A stretch of 64,000 nt of DNA from Brevibacterium limosum. GTDB taxonomy: Bacteria > Actinomycetota > Actinomycetes > Actinomycetales > Brevibacteriaceae. Numbering within the stretch: the stretch's first letter is position 1; each line of letters opens with the position of its first letter. The translations under genes were made by a program, and so were the position numbers. Location of the stretch: positions 1,550,001-1,614,000 of the forward strand of contig NZ_CP050154.1 in NCBI RefSeq assembly GCF_011617705.1, read 5' to 3'. Below are positions 38,526 to 47,085 of this stretch, in pieces. The notes beneath the pieces are model-generated. The model had not been told where the DNA came from. It saw only the letters and a list, made by a program, of their open reading frames with translations, and searched no databases.

Positions 38526-39476
38526 ATGGCCGACGTTTCAACACTGCAAGAACTGTTCGGCATCAATGCCGACATGCCCGTGCCGATGCTCGACGACGAC
38601 AGCGATCTGATCCCGCGCATCGATGAGAACTACCGCTTCGACCCTGAGGTGACCCGAGCGATCCTCGCCGGATTCTCCCACGGATCCCGTGTGCTCGTGC
38701 AGGGACTGCACGGGACAGGGAAGTCCACGCACATCGAACAGATCGCCGCCCGCCTCAACTGGCCGCTCATGCGCGTCAACCTCGACGGGCAGATCTCGCG
38801 GTCCGACCTCGTAGGCAAGGATCAGGTCGTCATCGAGGACGGACAGCCCCGCACTGCCTTCGAAGAAGGTGTCATCCCCTATGCGCTGACGCGGCCGATG
38901 GCGCTGGTCTTCGACGAATACGACGCCGGCCGCCCAGAGGTCATGTTCATCATCCAGCGCCTGCTCGAACGCGATGGCCTGTTCACCCTCACCGAGCAGA
39001 ACCGGGTCATTCGGCCGCATCCGCACTTCCGGCTCTTCGCTACGGCGAACACGGTCGGCCTCGGCAATGTCAACGGCCTCTATCACGGAGTCAATCGGCT
39101 CAACCAGGCTCAACTCGACCGGTGGAACATCATCGCCTCGCTGGACTATCTCGACCCGGCCGAAGAACTCCTCGTCGTCACCGGACAGGTGCCGGAGGCA
39201 GCGACGAAGCTCGGCGAAGAGACGGTGGCGACGATGATCGAGGTGGCGCAGCTGACGCGCAGCGGATTCGCCGCCGGCGACGTCTCCGCTCTCATGTCAC
39301 CGCGCACAGTCATCTCCTGGGCGGAGAACTCGGTGATCTTCGGCGATGTCGAATTGGCGTTCCGGTTCTCCTTCCTCAACCGCTGCGACTCGACCGAGCA
39401 TCCACTCGTCGCGGAATACTACCAACGCTGCTTCGGCGGTGAGCTCGACCTCGACCACGCGGCGACGGCAAGCTGA
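38526..39476 (+). CDS. CobS-like AAA+ ATPase (MoxR group)
   Basis: A 316-aa AAA+ ATPase highly similar to the CobS subunit of aerobic cobaltochelatase. Walker A is GLHGTGKS (60-67), followed by NLDGQISRSDLVGKDQ. Walker B is MALVFDEYDAGRP (125-137), and the sensor strand is FATANTVGLGNVNGLYHG (171-188). CobS works with CobT and CobN in cobalt insertion; related AAA/VWA pairs (NorQ/NorD, CbbQ/CbbO) remodel or load metal into other enzymes. No CobN or cobalamin gene is nearby, so an accessory role for a local enzyme is possible. It overlaps the CobT-like start by one base. Confidence 0.85.
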   Translation: MADVSTLQELFGINADMPVPMLDDDSDLIPRIDENYRFDPEVTRAILAGFSHGSRVLVQGLHGTGKSTHIEQIAARLNWPLMRVNLDGQISRSDLVGKDQVVIEDGQPRTAFEEGVIPYALTRPMALVFDEYDAGRPEVMFIIQRLLERDGLFTLTEQNRVIRPHPHFRLFATANTVGLGNVNGLYHGVNRLNQAQLDRWNIIASLDYLDPAEELLVVTGQVPEAATKLGEETVATMIEVAQLTRSGFAAGDVSALMSPRTVISWAENSVIFGDVELAFRFSFLNRCDSTEHPLVAEYYQRCFGGELDLDHAATAS

Positions 39477-41194
39477 TGACAGACCTCGGTCAACAGTCGG
39501 CGATACCGCGTTCGGCCCGAGAGGAGCACGACCTCGAACGGCGGTTGGCCTCGGTGTTCAGGGCGCTGAGCCAGGACGCTGGCGTCGACCTGTGGGCGCA
39601 CCGACCGGCCGATGCGAACGGTCTCCTGCCGATGAACGCTCCCCATCTCTACCCTGACCCTGCCCGATCGGAGCTGCCCTCCCTGCGCGGAGCCACGGAC
39701 GCCATGGCCATGCGTCGAAAGTGGAGCGATCCCGAACTCCACCGACAGATGCTCCCCGCGGCGCGCGAAGAGCGCCTCATCGTCGAGATCCTCGAACAGT
39801 TCCGGTGCGAATCCCTGGCTCGACAGGCAGGCGTCCGCAGCAACCTGTCTCAGCGACATGCGCACTGGCGCAGCGAGTTTCTGCGCAGCCGTCTGCACGA
39901 AACCCACCTCGGCATGCTTCTGTACACGCTCATCGTCGTCACCCGGTCGGTCGTGAATCGTGAGCCGATTGGTCGGGAGGACTCCGACCTGGTCGAAGAG
40001 TCCCGGTTCGAACTCTCACCCGATCTCGGGCCCTTCCTCCTTCCCCTGCGCGATAGCCGGCACGATCAGCGGGCCTTCGCCGATGTGGCCCGCGACCTCG
40101 CGCACACGCTCGCCGGCCGGATCGCCGCCGTCGAAGAGCGAGAACGCACGCGGTCCGGGTCGCGCGAGCGTCATGCCGCCCCGAGCCTGCCGTTGGTCTT
40201 CGACATCGCCGAGGACCTGTTCGCTCCCGTCCCGGAAGACTCCGGTGGTCAGCTCCACCTCGCCCGCGGCTACCGGGCGTGGACGACGCGGTTCGACCGT
40301 GAATCGACCATCGCCGAGGTGGTCCGGGCGGAGAGTCTGCGCAGCGGCCGGACCGCCATCGCCGCCGAAACGGCACGTCGGTCGGTGCCGTTGGCGCCGG
40401 TCGTCTCCCGCCTGCACGGTGTCGTGGAGGCAGCCAAGGAGGCTCATGAACTCGTCGATTCCGAGGACGGGATCCTCGACCCCTCCCGGCTGACACGGCT
40501 GATCACCTCTCCTGGCGACCCGCGCGTCTTCCGCGGACGTTCGCAACGGGCCGAGACCGATTGCGCCGTAACTTTCCTGCTCGATCTCTCGGGGTCGATG
40601 AAACCTCATGCGCTCGGACTCGGCACACTTCTCGACGTCCTCGTCACAGCCCTCGACCGGTTGGATGTGACCACGGAGATCCTCGGGTTCACCACAAACG
40701 CGTGGAACGGCGGACGCGTGAGAAGCGAGTGGAAGAAGGCCGGCTCGCCCGATCGGCCGGGGCGGCTCAACGAACTCCATCACCTCGTGATCAAGTCCGG
40801 AGCGTCCTCGTGGCGGCGGACACGCACCCACCTCGGCGGGCTTCTCAAGACCTCGCTATATCGAGAGGGCATCGACGCCGAAGCCCTGCGCTGGGCGGTC
40901 GACAGACTCCGCAGTCAGCAGGCGGCGAAATCGGCCGTGGTCGTCATCAGCGATGGGCTGCCCGCCGACTCGGCCACCGCCGTCGCCAACGATGACGACT
41001 ACCTCGCCCGGGACCTCGAGACGACGGTGGCCGGTCTGCGACGGGCCGGCGACCTCGGCATCCTCGGCGTCGGCATCGGCACGGACCCCGGTCTCATGTA
41101 CCCCACCAGCGTCGAACTCGATACCGAATATCTGGGGGACCGGGCCTCGGTGCGGGAGATCGTCGACGGACTCCGCACCGTCCTCAGTCGCTGA
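39476..41194 (+). CDS. CobT-like VWA-domain protein
   Basis: A 572-aa protein with a C-terminal von Willebrand A domain closest in pattern to CobT. The MIDAS motif DLSGS is at 370-374, followed by EILGFTTNAWNGG, PGRLNELHHLVIKSG, LRWAVDRL and VVISDGLPAD. The long N-terminal part (1-350) is helical and matches the CobT core in spacing only. It is the partner of the upstream AAA+ protein. The downstream 19-bp hairpin terminates the operon. Confidence 0.82.
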   Translation: MTDLGQQSAIPRSAREEHDLERRLASVFRALSQDAGVDLWAHRPADANGLLPMNAPHLYPDPARSELPSLRGATDAMAMRRKWSDPELHRQMLPAAREERLIVEILEQFRCESLARQAGVRSNLSQRHAHWRSEFLRSRLHETHLGMLLYTLIVVTRSVVNREPIGREDSDLVEESRFELSPDLGPFLLPLRDSRHDQRAFADVARDLAHTLAGRIAAVEERERTRSGSRERHAAPSLPLVFDIAEDLFAPVPEDSGGQLHLARGYRAWTTRFDRESTIAEVVRAESLRSGRTAIAAETARRSVPLAPVVSRLHGVVEAAKEAHELVDSEDGILDPSRLTRLITSPGDPRVFRGRSQRAETDCAVTFLLDLSGSMKPHALGLGTLLDVLVTALDRLDVTTEILGFTTNAWNGGRVRSEWKKAGSPDRPGRLNELHHLVIKSGASSWRRTRTHLGGLLKTSLYREGIDAEALRWAVDRLRSQQAAKSAVVVISDGLPADSATAVANDDDYLARDLETTVAGLRRAGDLGILGVGIGTDPGLMYPTSVELDTEYLGDRASVREIVDGLRTVLSR

Positions 41195-41265
41195 GCCCAC
41201 CACGAGCCGGACGAGACGGCGGGTTTCCTGGTCTGCACACCCACCTCGGCGATCGAACCGACGAC

Positions 41266-41311
41266 AGCGGTCGGCCCGCTGCCATGAATCACTGGCAGCG
41301 GGCCGACCGCT
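41266..41311. terminator. Bidirectional 19-bp hairpin between convergent genes
   Basis: A perfect 19-bp stem (41266-41284 with 41293-41311) with an 8-nt loop lies between the CobT-like gene and the permease gene that converge here. Neither strand has a clear T-tract. Confidence 0.75.
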
Positions 41312-41338
41312 ATGCTGTCCGGGCAGTCCGGAATCGTC

Positions 41339-42910
41339 TCAGCCGTCCGCGGACAGGCGTCCTTCGCGGCGTAGCTGAGCGCGTTCGCTGAACCGGGTGA
41401 CGGCTGGGCGATCATCACCGAAAACGAGGCGATCGACCTGATGATCGGTGAGTTTCCTGTTGTGCCGGATCCGGGAGAGGAAGAACACGACTCCGATGAC
41501 GATCCAGACGGCCAGGGCGATGAGCGACTGCGGTCCCAACGCACCGGGAGACCCCGGGATGAGCAGGAGCAGCATGAAGATGACCGCGATGACCGCGCCC
41601 ACACCGGAGAGCACCTTCTTCGTCGTCGAGTACATTCCCGGCAGAGCCTTGGGATCCCGCGCCTCATGAGTGGGGCGGAAAATCCGGAATGCGCACAGAC
41701 AAGTGTAGAGGTAGGCGATCGTCACACCGATCGAGGACATGTCGACGACCCACGTCAGCGCCGCGCGTCCGAACCAAGGGCTGATGAGGCAGACAATGAG
41801 GACCGCGATGATGCCGACGTAGGGGGTCTTGTGCTTCGAATGCAGGCGGGCGAAGATCGGCGGGATCATCTGTGCACGTCCCATGGCCATGAGCACACGG
41901 CTGGCCGAGACATAGAAGCCGTTGAGGCCGGTGCTCACTCCCATGGTGATGGCGATTGCGAGCAGCAGCAGGCCTGAGCCGCCGATGACGCCGGTGACCG
42001 CTTCGGCGGTGCCCCAGGCTGATCCCGAATTGGCCAGGGCCTGCCACGGTTCGGCCATCGACACGGACACGATCATCGCCATGTAGAGGGCCGCAGCAGT
42101 GACGATGGCCAGGACGATGAGGCGCAGCGCCTTGGACGGCGAGAAGTCGAACTCCTCGGCCGCCTGCGGAACATTGTCGAAGCCGATGAATGCCCAGGGA
42201 GCGATGGCGACGATCGCGATGATCGCCGCGACTGGGCTGACGCCGTCGGGCAGCGCGGGAGACATATTGCCGAAATGGGTCGTCGGACTGGCGATCACGG
42301 AGACGATGATCGCAGCGACCGCGATGATCATCAGCACGCAGGCCCAGTACTGGACACGACCCGACAGGGCCGTGCCGCGGATGTTGAGGACGGCGAAGAC
42401 GACCAGTGCTGTCACCGAGATGATGATCTCCGGCAGATACACGTCCCAGCCGGCGACCGTGTAGAGATAGCCCTGCTCGATGGCCGAGGGCATGATCTTG
42501 CGGAACAGCAGGGCCAGAGCGGAGGCATTGAGTGCGACGATGCAGACGTAGCCGAGTGTGAGGAACCACCCGGCAAAGAAGGCATGCACGCGTCCGTAGC
42601 CGATGAGTGCATAGGCCAGCTCACCGCCGGAGACAGGGAAGGTGCGGATGAGGAAGCCGTAGCTGACGGCGATGACGAGCATGAGCCCGGCACCGATGGA
42701 GAATCCGGCGAGTGTGCCCAGTGGACCGCCCATGGCCAGCCAGTCGGTGGGGAGGATGAATGCTCCCCACCCGACCGCCGAGCCCAGGGCGATGGCGAAG
42801 ACCCAACGGGGCTTGAGCGTCTTCGCCATCCTCTCCGGCTGCTGACCGTCCCCGGCCCCCGGTGGTGAGGAGGCGACGTTCTGGGGTGGGTTCTCTATTG
42901 ATTTCGACAT
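41339..42910 (-). CDS. APC-superfamily amino-acid/taurine permease
   Basis: A 523-aa permease with 12 predicted helices (first at about 38-58, AIALGSAVGWGAFILP with the APC GxG motif). The N-terminus is hydrophilic. It is the last gene of tpa-pta-permease and 15 bases after pta, so taurine or a related sulfonate is the likely substrate. Known actinobacterial taurine operons more often use ABC or TRAP importers, so the role is inferred from position. Confidence 0.82.
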   Translation of the reverse strand: MSKSIENPPQNVASSPPGAGDGQQPERMAKTLKPRWVFAIALGSAVGWGAFILPTDWLAMGGPLGTLAGFSIGAGLMLVIAVSYGFLIRTFPVSGGELAYALIGYGRVHAFFAGWFLTLGYVCIVALNASALALLFRKIMPSAIEQGYLYTVAGWDVYLPEIIISVTALVVFAVLNIRGTALSGRVQYWACVLMIIAVAAIIVSVIASPTTHFGNMSPALPDGVSPVAAIIAIVAIAPWAFIGFDNVPQAAEEFDFSPSKALRLIVLAIVTAAALYMAMIVSVSMAEPWQALANSGSAWGTAEAVTGVIGGSGLLLLAIAITMGVSTGLNGFYVSASRVLMAMGRAQMIPPIFARLHSKHKTPYVGIIAVLIVCLISPWFGRAALTWVVDMSSIGVTIAYLYTCLCAFRIFRPTHEARDPKALPGMYSTTKKVLSGVGAVIAVIFMLLLLIPGSPGALGPQSLIALAVWIVIGVVFFLSRIRHNRKLTDHQVDRLVFGDDRPAVTRFSERAQLRREGRLSADG

Positions 42911-42925
42911 GGCACCTTACTTTCG

Positions 42926-44005
42926 TCACTTCGTTGTGAAGGTATGGGCAGTGGATGTGGTTCGCTGTTGGGTGTCTGCCGCAGGAGTGAGCGCATGCAG
43001 GCAGGTGATGAGACCGACGTTGACGATGTCGGAGACGCTCGCACCGCGAGACAAGTCATTGATCGGGGCGGCGAGGCCCTGGAGCAGCGGGCCGAAGGCG
43101 GCAGCTCCGCCGAGGCGCTCGGCGATCTTGTAGCCGATGTTTCCGGCTGCGAGATTGGGGAAGACGAGCACGTTCGCGTGGCCGGCGACTGCGGATTCGG
43201 GGCACTTCGACTTCGCCACGGATTCGACGATGGCTGCGTCGAACTGCAGTTCGCCGTCGACCTCGAGTTCGGGGCAGCGGCTGCGAATGTGCTCGATGGC
43301 CAGTCTGACTCGATCGATGTCGGAGTGTTGGGCCGAACCGGCCGTGGAGAACGAGAGCATCGCCACAGACGGATGCTGATCGGTGATGGCAGCGAAGGTT
43401 CTCGCCGTGGCGATGGCGATCGCCGAGAGCTGCTCGTCGTCGGGGACCGGGATGACCGCGCAGTCCCCGAAGCCCAGATACCGTCCGTCGCGCAGGCGCA
43501 TGAGGAACGAGGAGCTGAGCAGAGACGAGTCCGGAGCGAGCCCGACTATCGACAGCCCTGCCCGAATGACATCGGCGGTGGGCCTGTCCGCGCCGGCGAC
43601 CGCCGCATCGGCCAGTCCTTCCTTGACGGCCGCGGCGGCGAGGAAGACGGGATCGGTCAGCCACTGCTCGGCGAGTTCGGGACACTTCCTCGCTGCGCTG
43701 CTGCGGATTCTCTCCCCGGCCGGGCCCGCGGCGAGCCTTGCCGGGTCGTCGACGCTCCAGCCGTCGGCATCGGTGATGCCCAGGTGCCTCGCGCGGTTCC
43801 GGACCTCGTTCCCGTCGCCGATCAGTATGGGTTGGACGCCCACCTCGGCGAGGGCGCCGGCAGCGCGGAGGACACGCTCATCGTGAGACTCGGCGAGGAT
43901 GATCCTCGGCCGAGACCCGCGATTGCGCAGCCCGAGCATCCGATCACGAAGCATCGGGTCGATCGTCACGGGCTCGAGATCGCGCGCTGCCGGCGTCTTC
44001 AACAT
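42926..44005 (-). CDS. pta: Phosphate acetyltransferase (short type)
   Basis: A 359-aa enzyme that converts acetyl phosphate to acetyl-CoA. PTA/PTB motifs are present: IILAESHDERVLRAA, VAGADRPTADVIRAGL, SFSTAGSAQHSDIDRVRLAI, and VLVFPNLAAGNIGYKIAERLGG, with the Arg of the phosphate site. It lacks the N-terminal DRTGG/BioD-like part of long Pta, as is usual for taurine and sulfonate loci. It lies 10 bases after the aminotransferase stop and completes the Xsc pathway. Confidence 0.92.
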   Translation of the reverse strand: MLKTPAARDLEPVTIDPMLRDRMLGLRNRGSRPRIILAESHDERVLRAAGALAEVGVQPILIGDGNEVRNRARHLGITDADGWSVDDPARLAAGPAGERIRSSAARKCPELAEQWLTDPVFLAAAAVKEGLADAAVAGADRPTADVIRAGLSIVGLAPDSSLLSSSFLMRLRDGRYLGFGDCAVIPVPDDEQLSAIAIATARTFAAITDQHPSVAMLSFSTAGSAQHSDIDRVRLAIEHIRSRCPELEVDGELQFDAAIVESVAKSKCPESAVAGHANVLVFPNLAAGNIGYKIAERLGGAAAFGPLLQGLAAPINDLSRGASVSDIVNVGLITCLHALTPAADTQQRTTSTAHTFTTK

Positions 44006-44015
44006 GGTCCGTCCC

Positions 44016-45407
44016 TCAGACCGCGGCCGACAGGGCAGATACGCCGAGGTGCTTGTCGACGGCCCCCATGACGTGGTCGACCTTGTCGAGCAGATCGTCG
44101 AGGACGGTCTGGTCGGCGACCAGCGGCGGCGAGAGGACGAGCATCGTGGCCCCGCGGTTGTCCGGGCGAGTGATGAGCCCGACTTCCTTCATCGACGTCG
44201 GGATCACTTCGGTGAGCACCTGCTTCGAAGCTTCGGGAGTCAGCTCGGCCCCGGTGTCGCGGTCGGCCATCATCTCGATGGCGTAGAAGAACCCGGTGCC
44301 GCGGTATTCCCTGATGCACCGGTAGGAATCGGCGATCCGGTCCAGACCGTTCTGAAAATACGGCTCGAGGCTGCGGACGTTGCCCGGAATGTTCTCCGTC
44401 TCCAGTGCCATGAGATTCGCGCTGGCGACAGCAGTGGCGACCGGATGGCCGCCCCACGTGGCACCGTGGGTGAAGACCCCGGCACCGGGGGAGTCGAGCA
44501 GCGCCTCGGCCAGGGGCTTGCGGATGATGACCCCGCCGAGGGGGAGGTAGCCCGAGGTCGAGCCCTTGGCGAAGGTGATGAGGTCGGGGACGACATCGAA
44601 CTTGATCGAGCCGAACCATTCGCCCAGACGCCCGAACCCGGTGATGACTTCGTCGGCGACGAGGAGGATCCCGTGTTCGTCGCAGATCTTCCGCAGCTCC
44701 TGCCAGTAGCCCTCGGGCGGGACGAGGGCGCCGCGTGAGTTCTGGACGGGCTCGGCGAAGAGGGCGGCGAAGGTGTCTCCACCCTCCCTGTCGATGAGTT
44801 CTCTGATGGCCTGGATCGAGGGCAGATCAGCCGCGGTGCCGCCGGCCGGAACCTTTTCACCGAGGGTGTTGGGCACGTGGAAGACGCCGGGCATGAGCTC
44901 GCCGAAGGGCTCCTTGTACGCAGGGATGCCTGTGACGGCGAGAGCTCCGAGGGTGGTGCCGTGGTAGGCCATGTCTCGGGCGATGATCTTCGTGCGTTCG
45001 GGCTGTCCCTGCGACCGGTGGTACTGGCGGGCGAACTTGACGGCGGATTCGACTGCTTCGGACCCCGAGTTCACGAAGAATACGGTGTCGAGGTCGCCGG
45101 GGGCATGCCCGGCGATGCGGGTCGCCGCATCCACTGCGGCAGGGTGGGCTGAACCCCAGTTGGTCCAATAGGACAGACGGCTCATCTGCTCGTAGGCGGC
45201 AGTGGGGATGTCGTGGCGGCCATGCCCGATGTTCACGCAGAACAGTCCGGCCAGCCCGTCGAGGTATTTGTCGCCCCGCTCATCGGTGAGGTAGCTCCCG
45301 TCGCCTTCGACGATGATCGGGAGATCAGCGTCGTTCCACACCTTGCCGGTGGTGAAATGGGGAAAAAGGTGCTGCTGGGCACGATTTGCATAATCCGAGA
45401 TCGTCAC
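44016..45407 (-). CDS. tpa: Taurine:pyruvate aminotransferase (class III PLP)
   Basis: A 463-aa class III aminotransferase. GSEAVESAVKFARQYH, the Asp in LLVADEVITGFGRLG and the PLP lysine in TFAKGSTSGYLPLGG are conserved. Family and context (xsc, pta, MocR regulator) point to taurine:pyruvate aminotransferase (EC 2.6.1.77), giving sulfoacetaldehyde and alanine; an omega-amino acid:pyruvate role is the alternative. GTG at 45407 with GGAGGG 5 bases upstream is the best start; an ATG at 45491 would read through the promoter region. Its promoter region carries direct repeats. Confidence 0.85.
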   Translation of the reverse strand: MTISDYANRAQQHLFPHFTTGKVWNDADLPIIVEGDGSYLTDERGDKYLDGLAGLFCVNIGHGRHDIPTAAYEQMSRLSYWTNWGSAHPAAVDAATRIAGHAPGDLDTVFFVNSGSEAVESAVKFARQYHRSQGQPERTKIIARDMAYHGTTLGALAVTGIPAYKEPFGELMPGVFHVPNTLGEKVPAGGTAADLPSIQAIRELIDREGGDTFAALFAEPVQNSRGALVPPEGYWQELRKICDEHGILLVADEVITGFGRLGEWFGSIKFDVVPDLITFAKGSTSGYLPLGGVIIRKPLAEALLDSPGAGVFTHGATWGGHPVATAVASANLMALETENIPGNVRSLEPYFQNGLDRIADSYRCIREYRGTGFFYAIEMMADRDTGAELTPEASKQVLTEVIPTSMKEVGLITRPDNRGATMLVLSPPLVADQTVLDDLLDKVDHVMGAVDKHLGVSALSAAV

Positions 45408-45498
45408 GCGAACCCTCCATTCGAACTGTCTGGGTCGGTACGTCGAGGCGTCCCGACTCCGGCACTCCTTCGTTGGTGTGCTTGACATCACTCTCGCG

Positions 45499-45551
45499 AT
45501 TATCTGGTTCCGAATGAAGTCCCAGTCCGTTGCGAGTTATTTGGTGCCAGT
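45499..45551 (-). promoter_or_regulatory. Putative MocR (TauR-like) operator upstream of tpa
   Basis: Two 13-mers of the pattern ATnnnGTnCCAGT lie at 45514-45526 and 45539-45551, 25 bases apart in the same orientation; on the minus strand each reads as ACTGG-AC. A third related site (ATTATCTGGTTCC) is at 45499-45511. MocR regulators bind direct repeats, and the TauR site of Rhodobacter as I recall it begins with CTGGAC. Confidence 0.5.
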
Positions 45552-45564
45552 TGGCAAGGGAGGG

Positions 45565-47073
45565 TCAGTGGTCGGCGAGGGTTGCGTCGATCGCCTCGGC
45601 GAGAAGTCGCACACCCGGTTCAATGGATTCGATGTCGATGGCCGCGAAGCCGAGTCTGAAGTTGTTCCGGTGGGAGTCGGGGGAGAGGAAGAACGGATCG
45701 CCGCGTTCGATCACGACGCCTCGGCACAGGCATTCGTCGGCGAGGAGTCTCGCATCGAGATGTGCAGGGGCTTCGATCCACACGCTGACCCCTCCGGCGG
45801 GGATAGGCACGCTCCACGGCAGGTGCTTCTCGAGCGCAGCAGCGAGCGTCTCCCATTTCTTACGCAGCTGGGTGCGGCGACGCGAAATCGTACGGTGGTA
45901 TTGGCCGGAATCGATGAGCAGCGCCATGGCGCGTTGGGTGTGTCCGGGGACGTGGCGGATGGAATAGCGTCTGTGCCTGCGCATGCGTCTGATGAGTTCG
46001 GGTTCCGCGACGATGTAACCGAGTCGCAGGCCCGGGGCGAGGAATTTGGAGAATGAGCCCAGATAGATCACGTGCTCGGAACCGGGCAGGGCTTTGAGTG
46101 CGGGAGTGGGTTTGCCGCGGTAGCGGAACTCAGAATCGTAGTCGTCTTCGATGATGAGCGAGTCCGAGTCGCGCATATGGGTCAGCAGCTGCGTGCGACG
46201 CGAGGAATCGAGAGTGACGTTCGTGGGACTGTGGTGGCTGGGAGTGACGTAGACGAGGTCGAGTCCGTTCGGTGGCGGGATCATTCCACGATCGTCGACC
46301 TTCAAGGGAAACAGTTGGCCGCCGACGCGGGCGAAGGCATGTTTGGCATCGACGTATCCGGGGTCTTCGACGCCGACGGTGGTGTCCGGCCCGACGAGCA
46401 GCTGTGCCAAGAGGTCGAGCCCCTGTTGGGATCCTGCTGTGATGAGCACATTGTCGGCATCGACATGGATGCCCCGGCTCGGCAGAACGCGCTGGCACAG
46501 CAGTTTGACCAGAAGCGGATCATCCTCGTCGATGGCATCGCGGACCGAGAACTGCAGATGTTCGGGTTCCATCGCGGTGCGCAGGGCCTTGGCCCAGGCG
46601 AGTCGGGGGAACTCGTCGGGGTCCACTTGTCCGGCGACGAATGGGTACGGGTAGGTCTGCCAGTTCTTGGTCTTCGTGATCTCCGGCAGGTGGATGTCGC
46701 GGACAGGCCTGATCTTCTGCTCCCAATCGATGGACCCGGCGGCAGGTTCGGATCCATCCTCCTCATGGCGGCGCTCGGCGAGCAGCCGGCTGTTGACGAA
46801 GTGACCGCTGCGCGGACGGGCTTCGATGAGTCCGGTGGCGACAAGTTCCTGGACGGCAGCGTTGACGGTGTTGCGCGAAAGCCCGAGTTCATGTGCCAGG
46901 TCTCGTGACGAGGGGAGCGCCACCTCCGGGCTGTAGGCACCGGCGAGGATCTGGTGTTCGAGCGCTCTGCGCAGCTGCCGGTAGAGCGGCTCCTTCGACC
47001 GATGTGAGATCTCGATGGGGGCTCGGAGCGGCGCTTGGTCGTGGCTGCGGGCGTTGTCGGAAGGTGATGTCAT
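45565..47073 (-). CDS. MocR-family regulator (TauR-like, GntR-HTH plus aminotransferase fold)
   Basis: A 502-aa regulator. The GntR winged helix (about 30-95, LPSSRDLAHELGLSRNTVNAAVQEL) is joined to an aminotransferase-like PLP domain (about 150-495). The PLP lysine is in YLGSFSKFLAPGLRLGY, the sheet Asp/Tyr are in EDPGY, and EDDYDSEFRY is retained. In Rhodobacter TauR is a MocR that activates taurine genes, which fits its place between usp and tpa. It precedes tpa by 157 bases in the same direction. Confidence 0.88.
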   Translation of the reverse strand: MTSPSDNARSHDQAPLRAPIEISHRSKEPLYRQLRRALEHQILAGAYSPEVALPSSRDLAHELGLSRNTVNAAVQELVATGLIEARPRSGHFVNSRLLAERRHEEDGSEPAAGSIDWEQKIRPVRDIHLPEITKTKNWQTYPYPFVAGQVDPDEFPRLAWAKALRTAMEPEHLQFSVRDAIDEDDPLLVKLLCQRVLPSRGIHVDADNVLITAGSQQGLDLLAQLLVGPDTTVGVEDPGYVDAKHAFARVGGQLFPLKVDDRGMIPPPNGLDLVYVTPSHHSPTNVTLDSSRRTQLLTHMRDSDSLIIEDDYDSEFRYRGKPTPALKALPGSEHVIYLGSFSKFLAPGLRLGYIVAEPELIRRMRRHRRYSIRHVPGHTQRAMALLIDSGQYHRTISRRRTQLRKKWETLAAALEKHLPWSVPIPAGGVSVWIEAPAHLDARLLADECLCRGVVIERGDPFFLSPDSHRNNFRLGFAAIDIESIEPGVRLLAEAIDATLADH

Positions 47074-47085
47074 TGCTCGGTGGGT

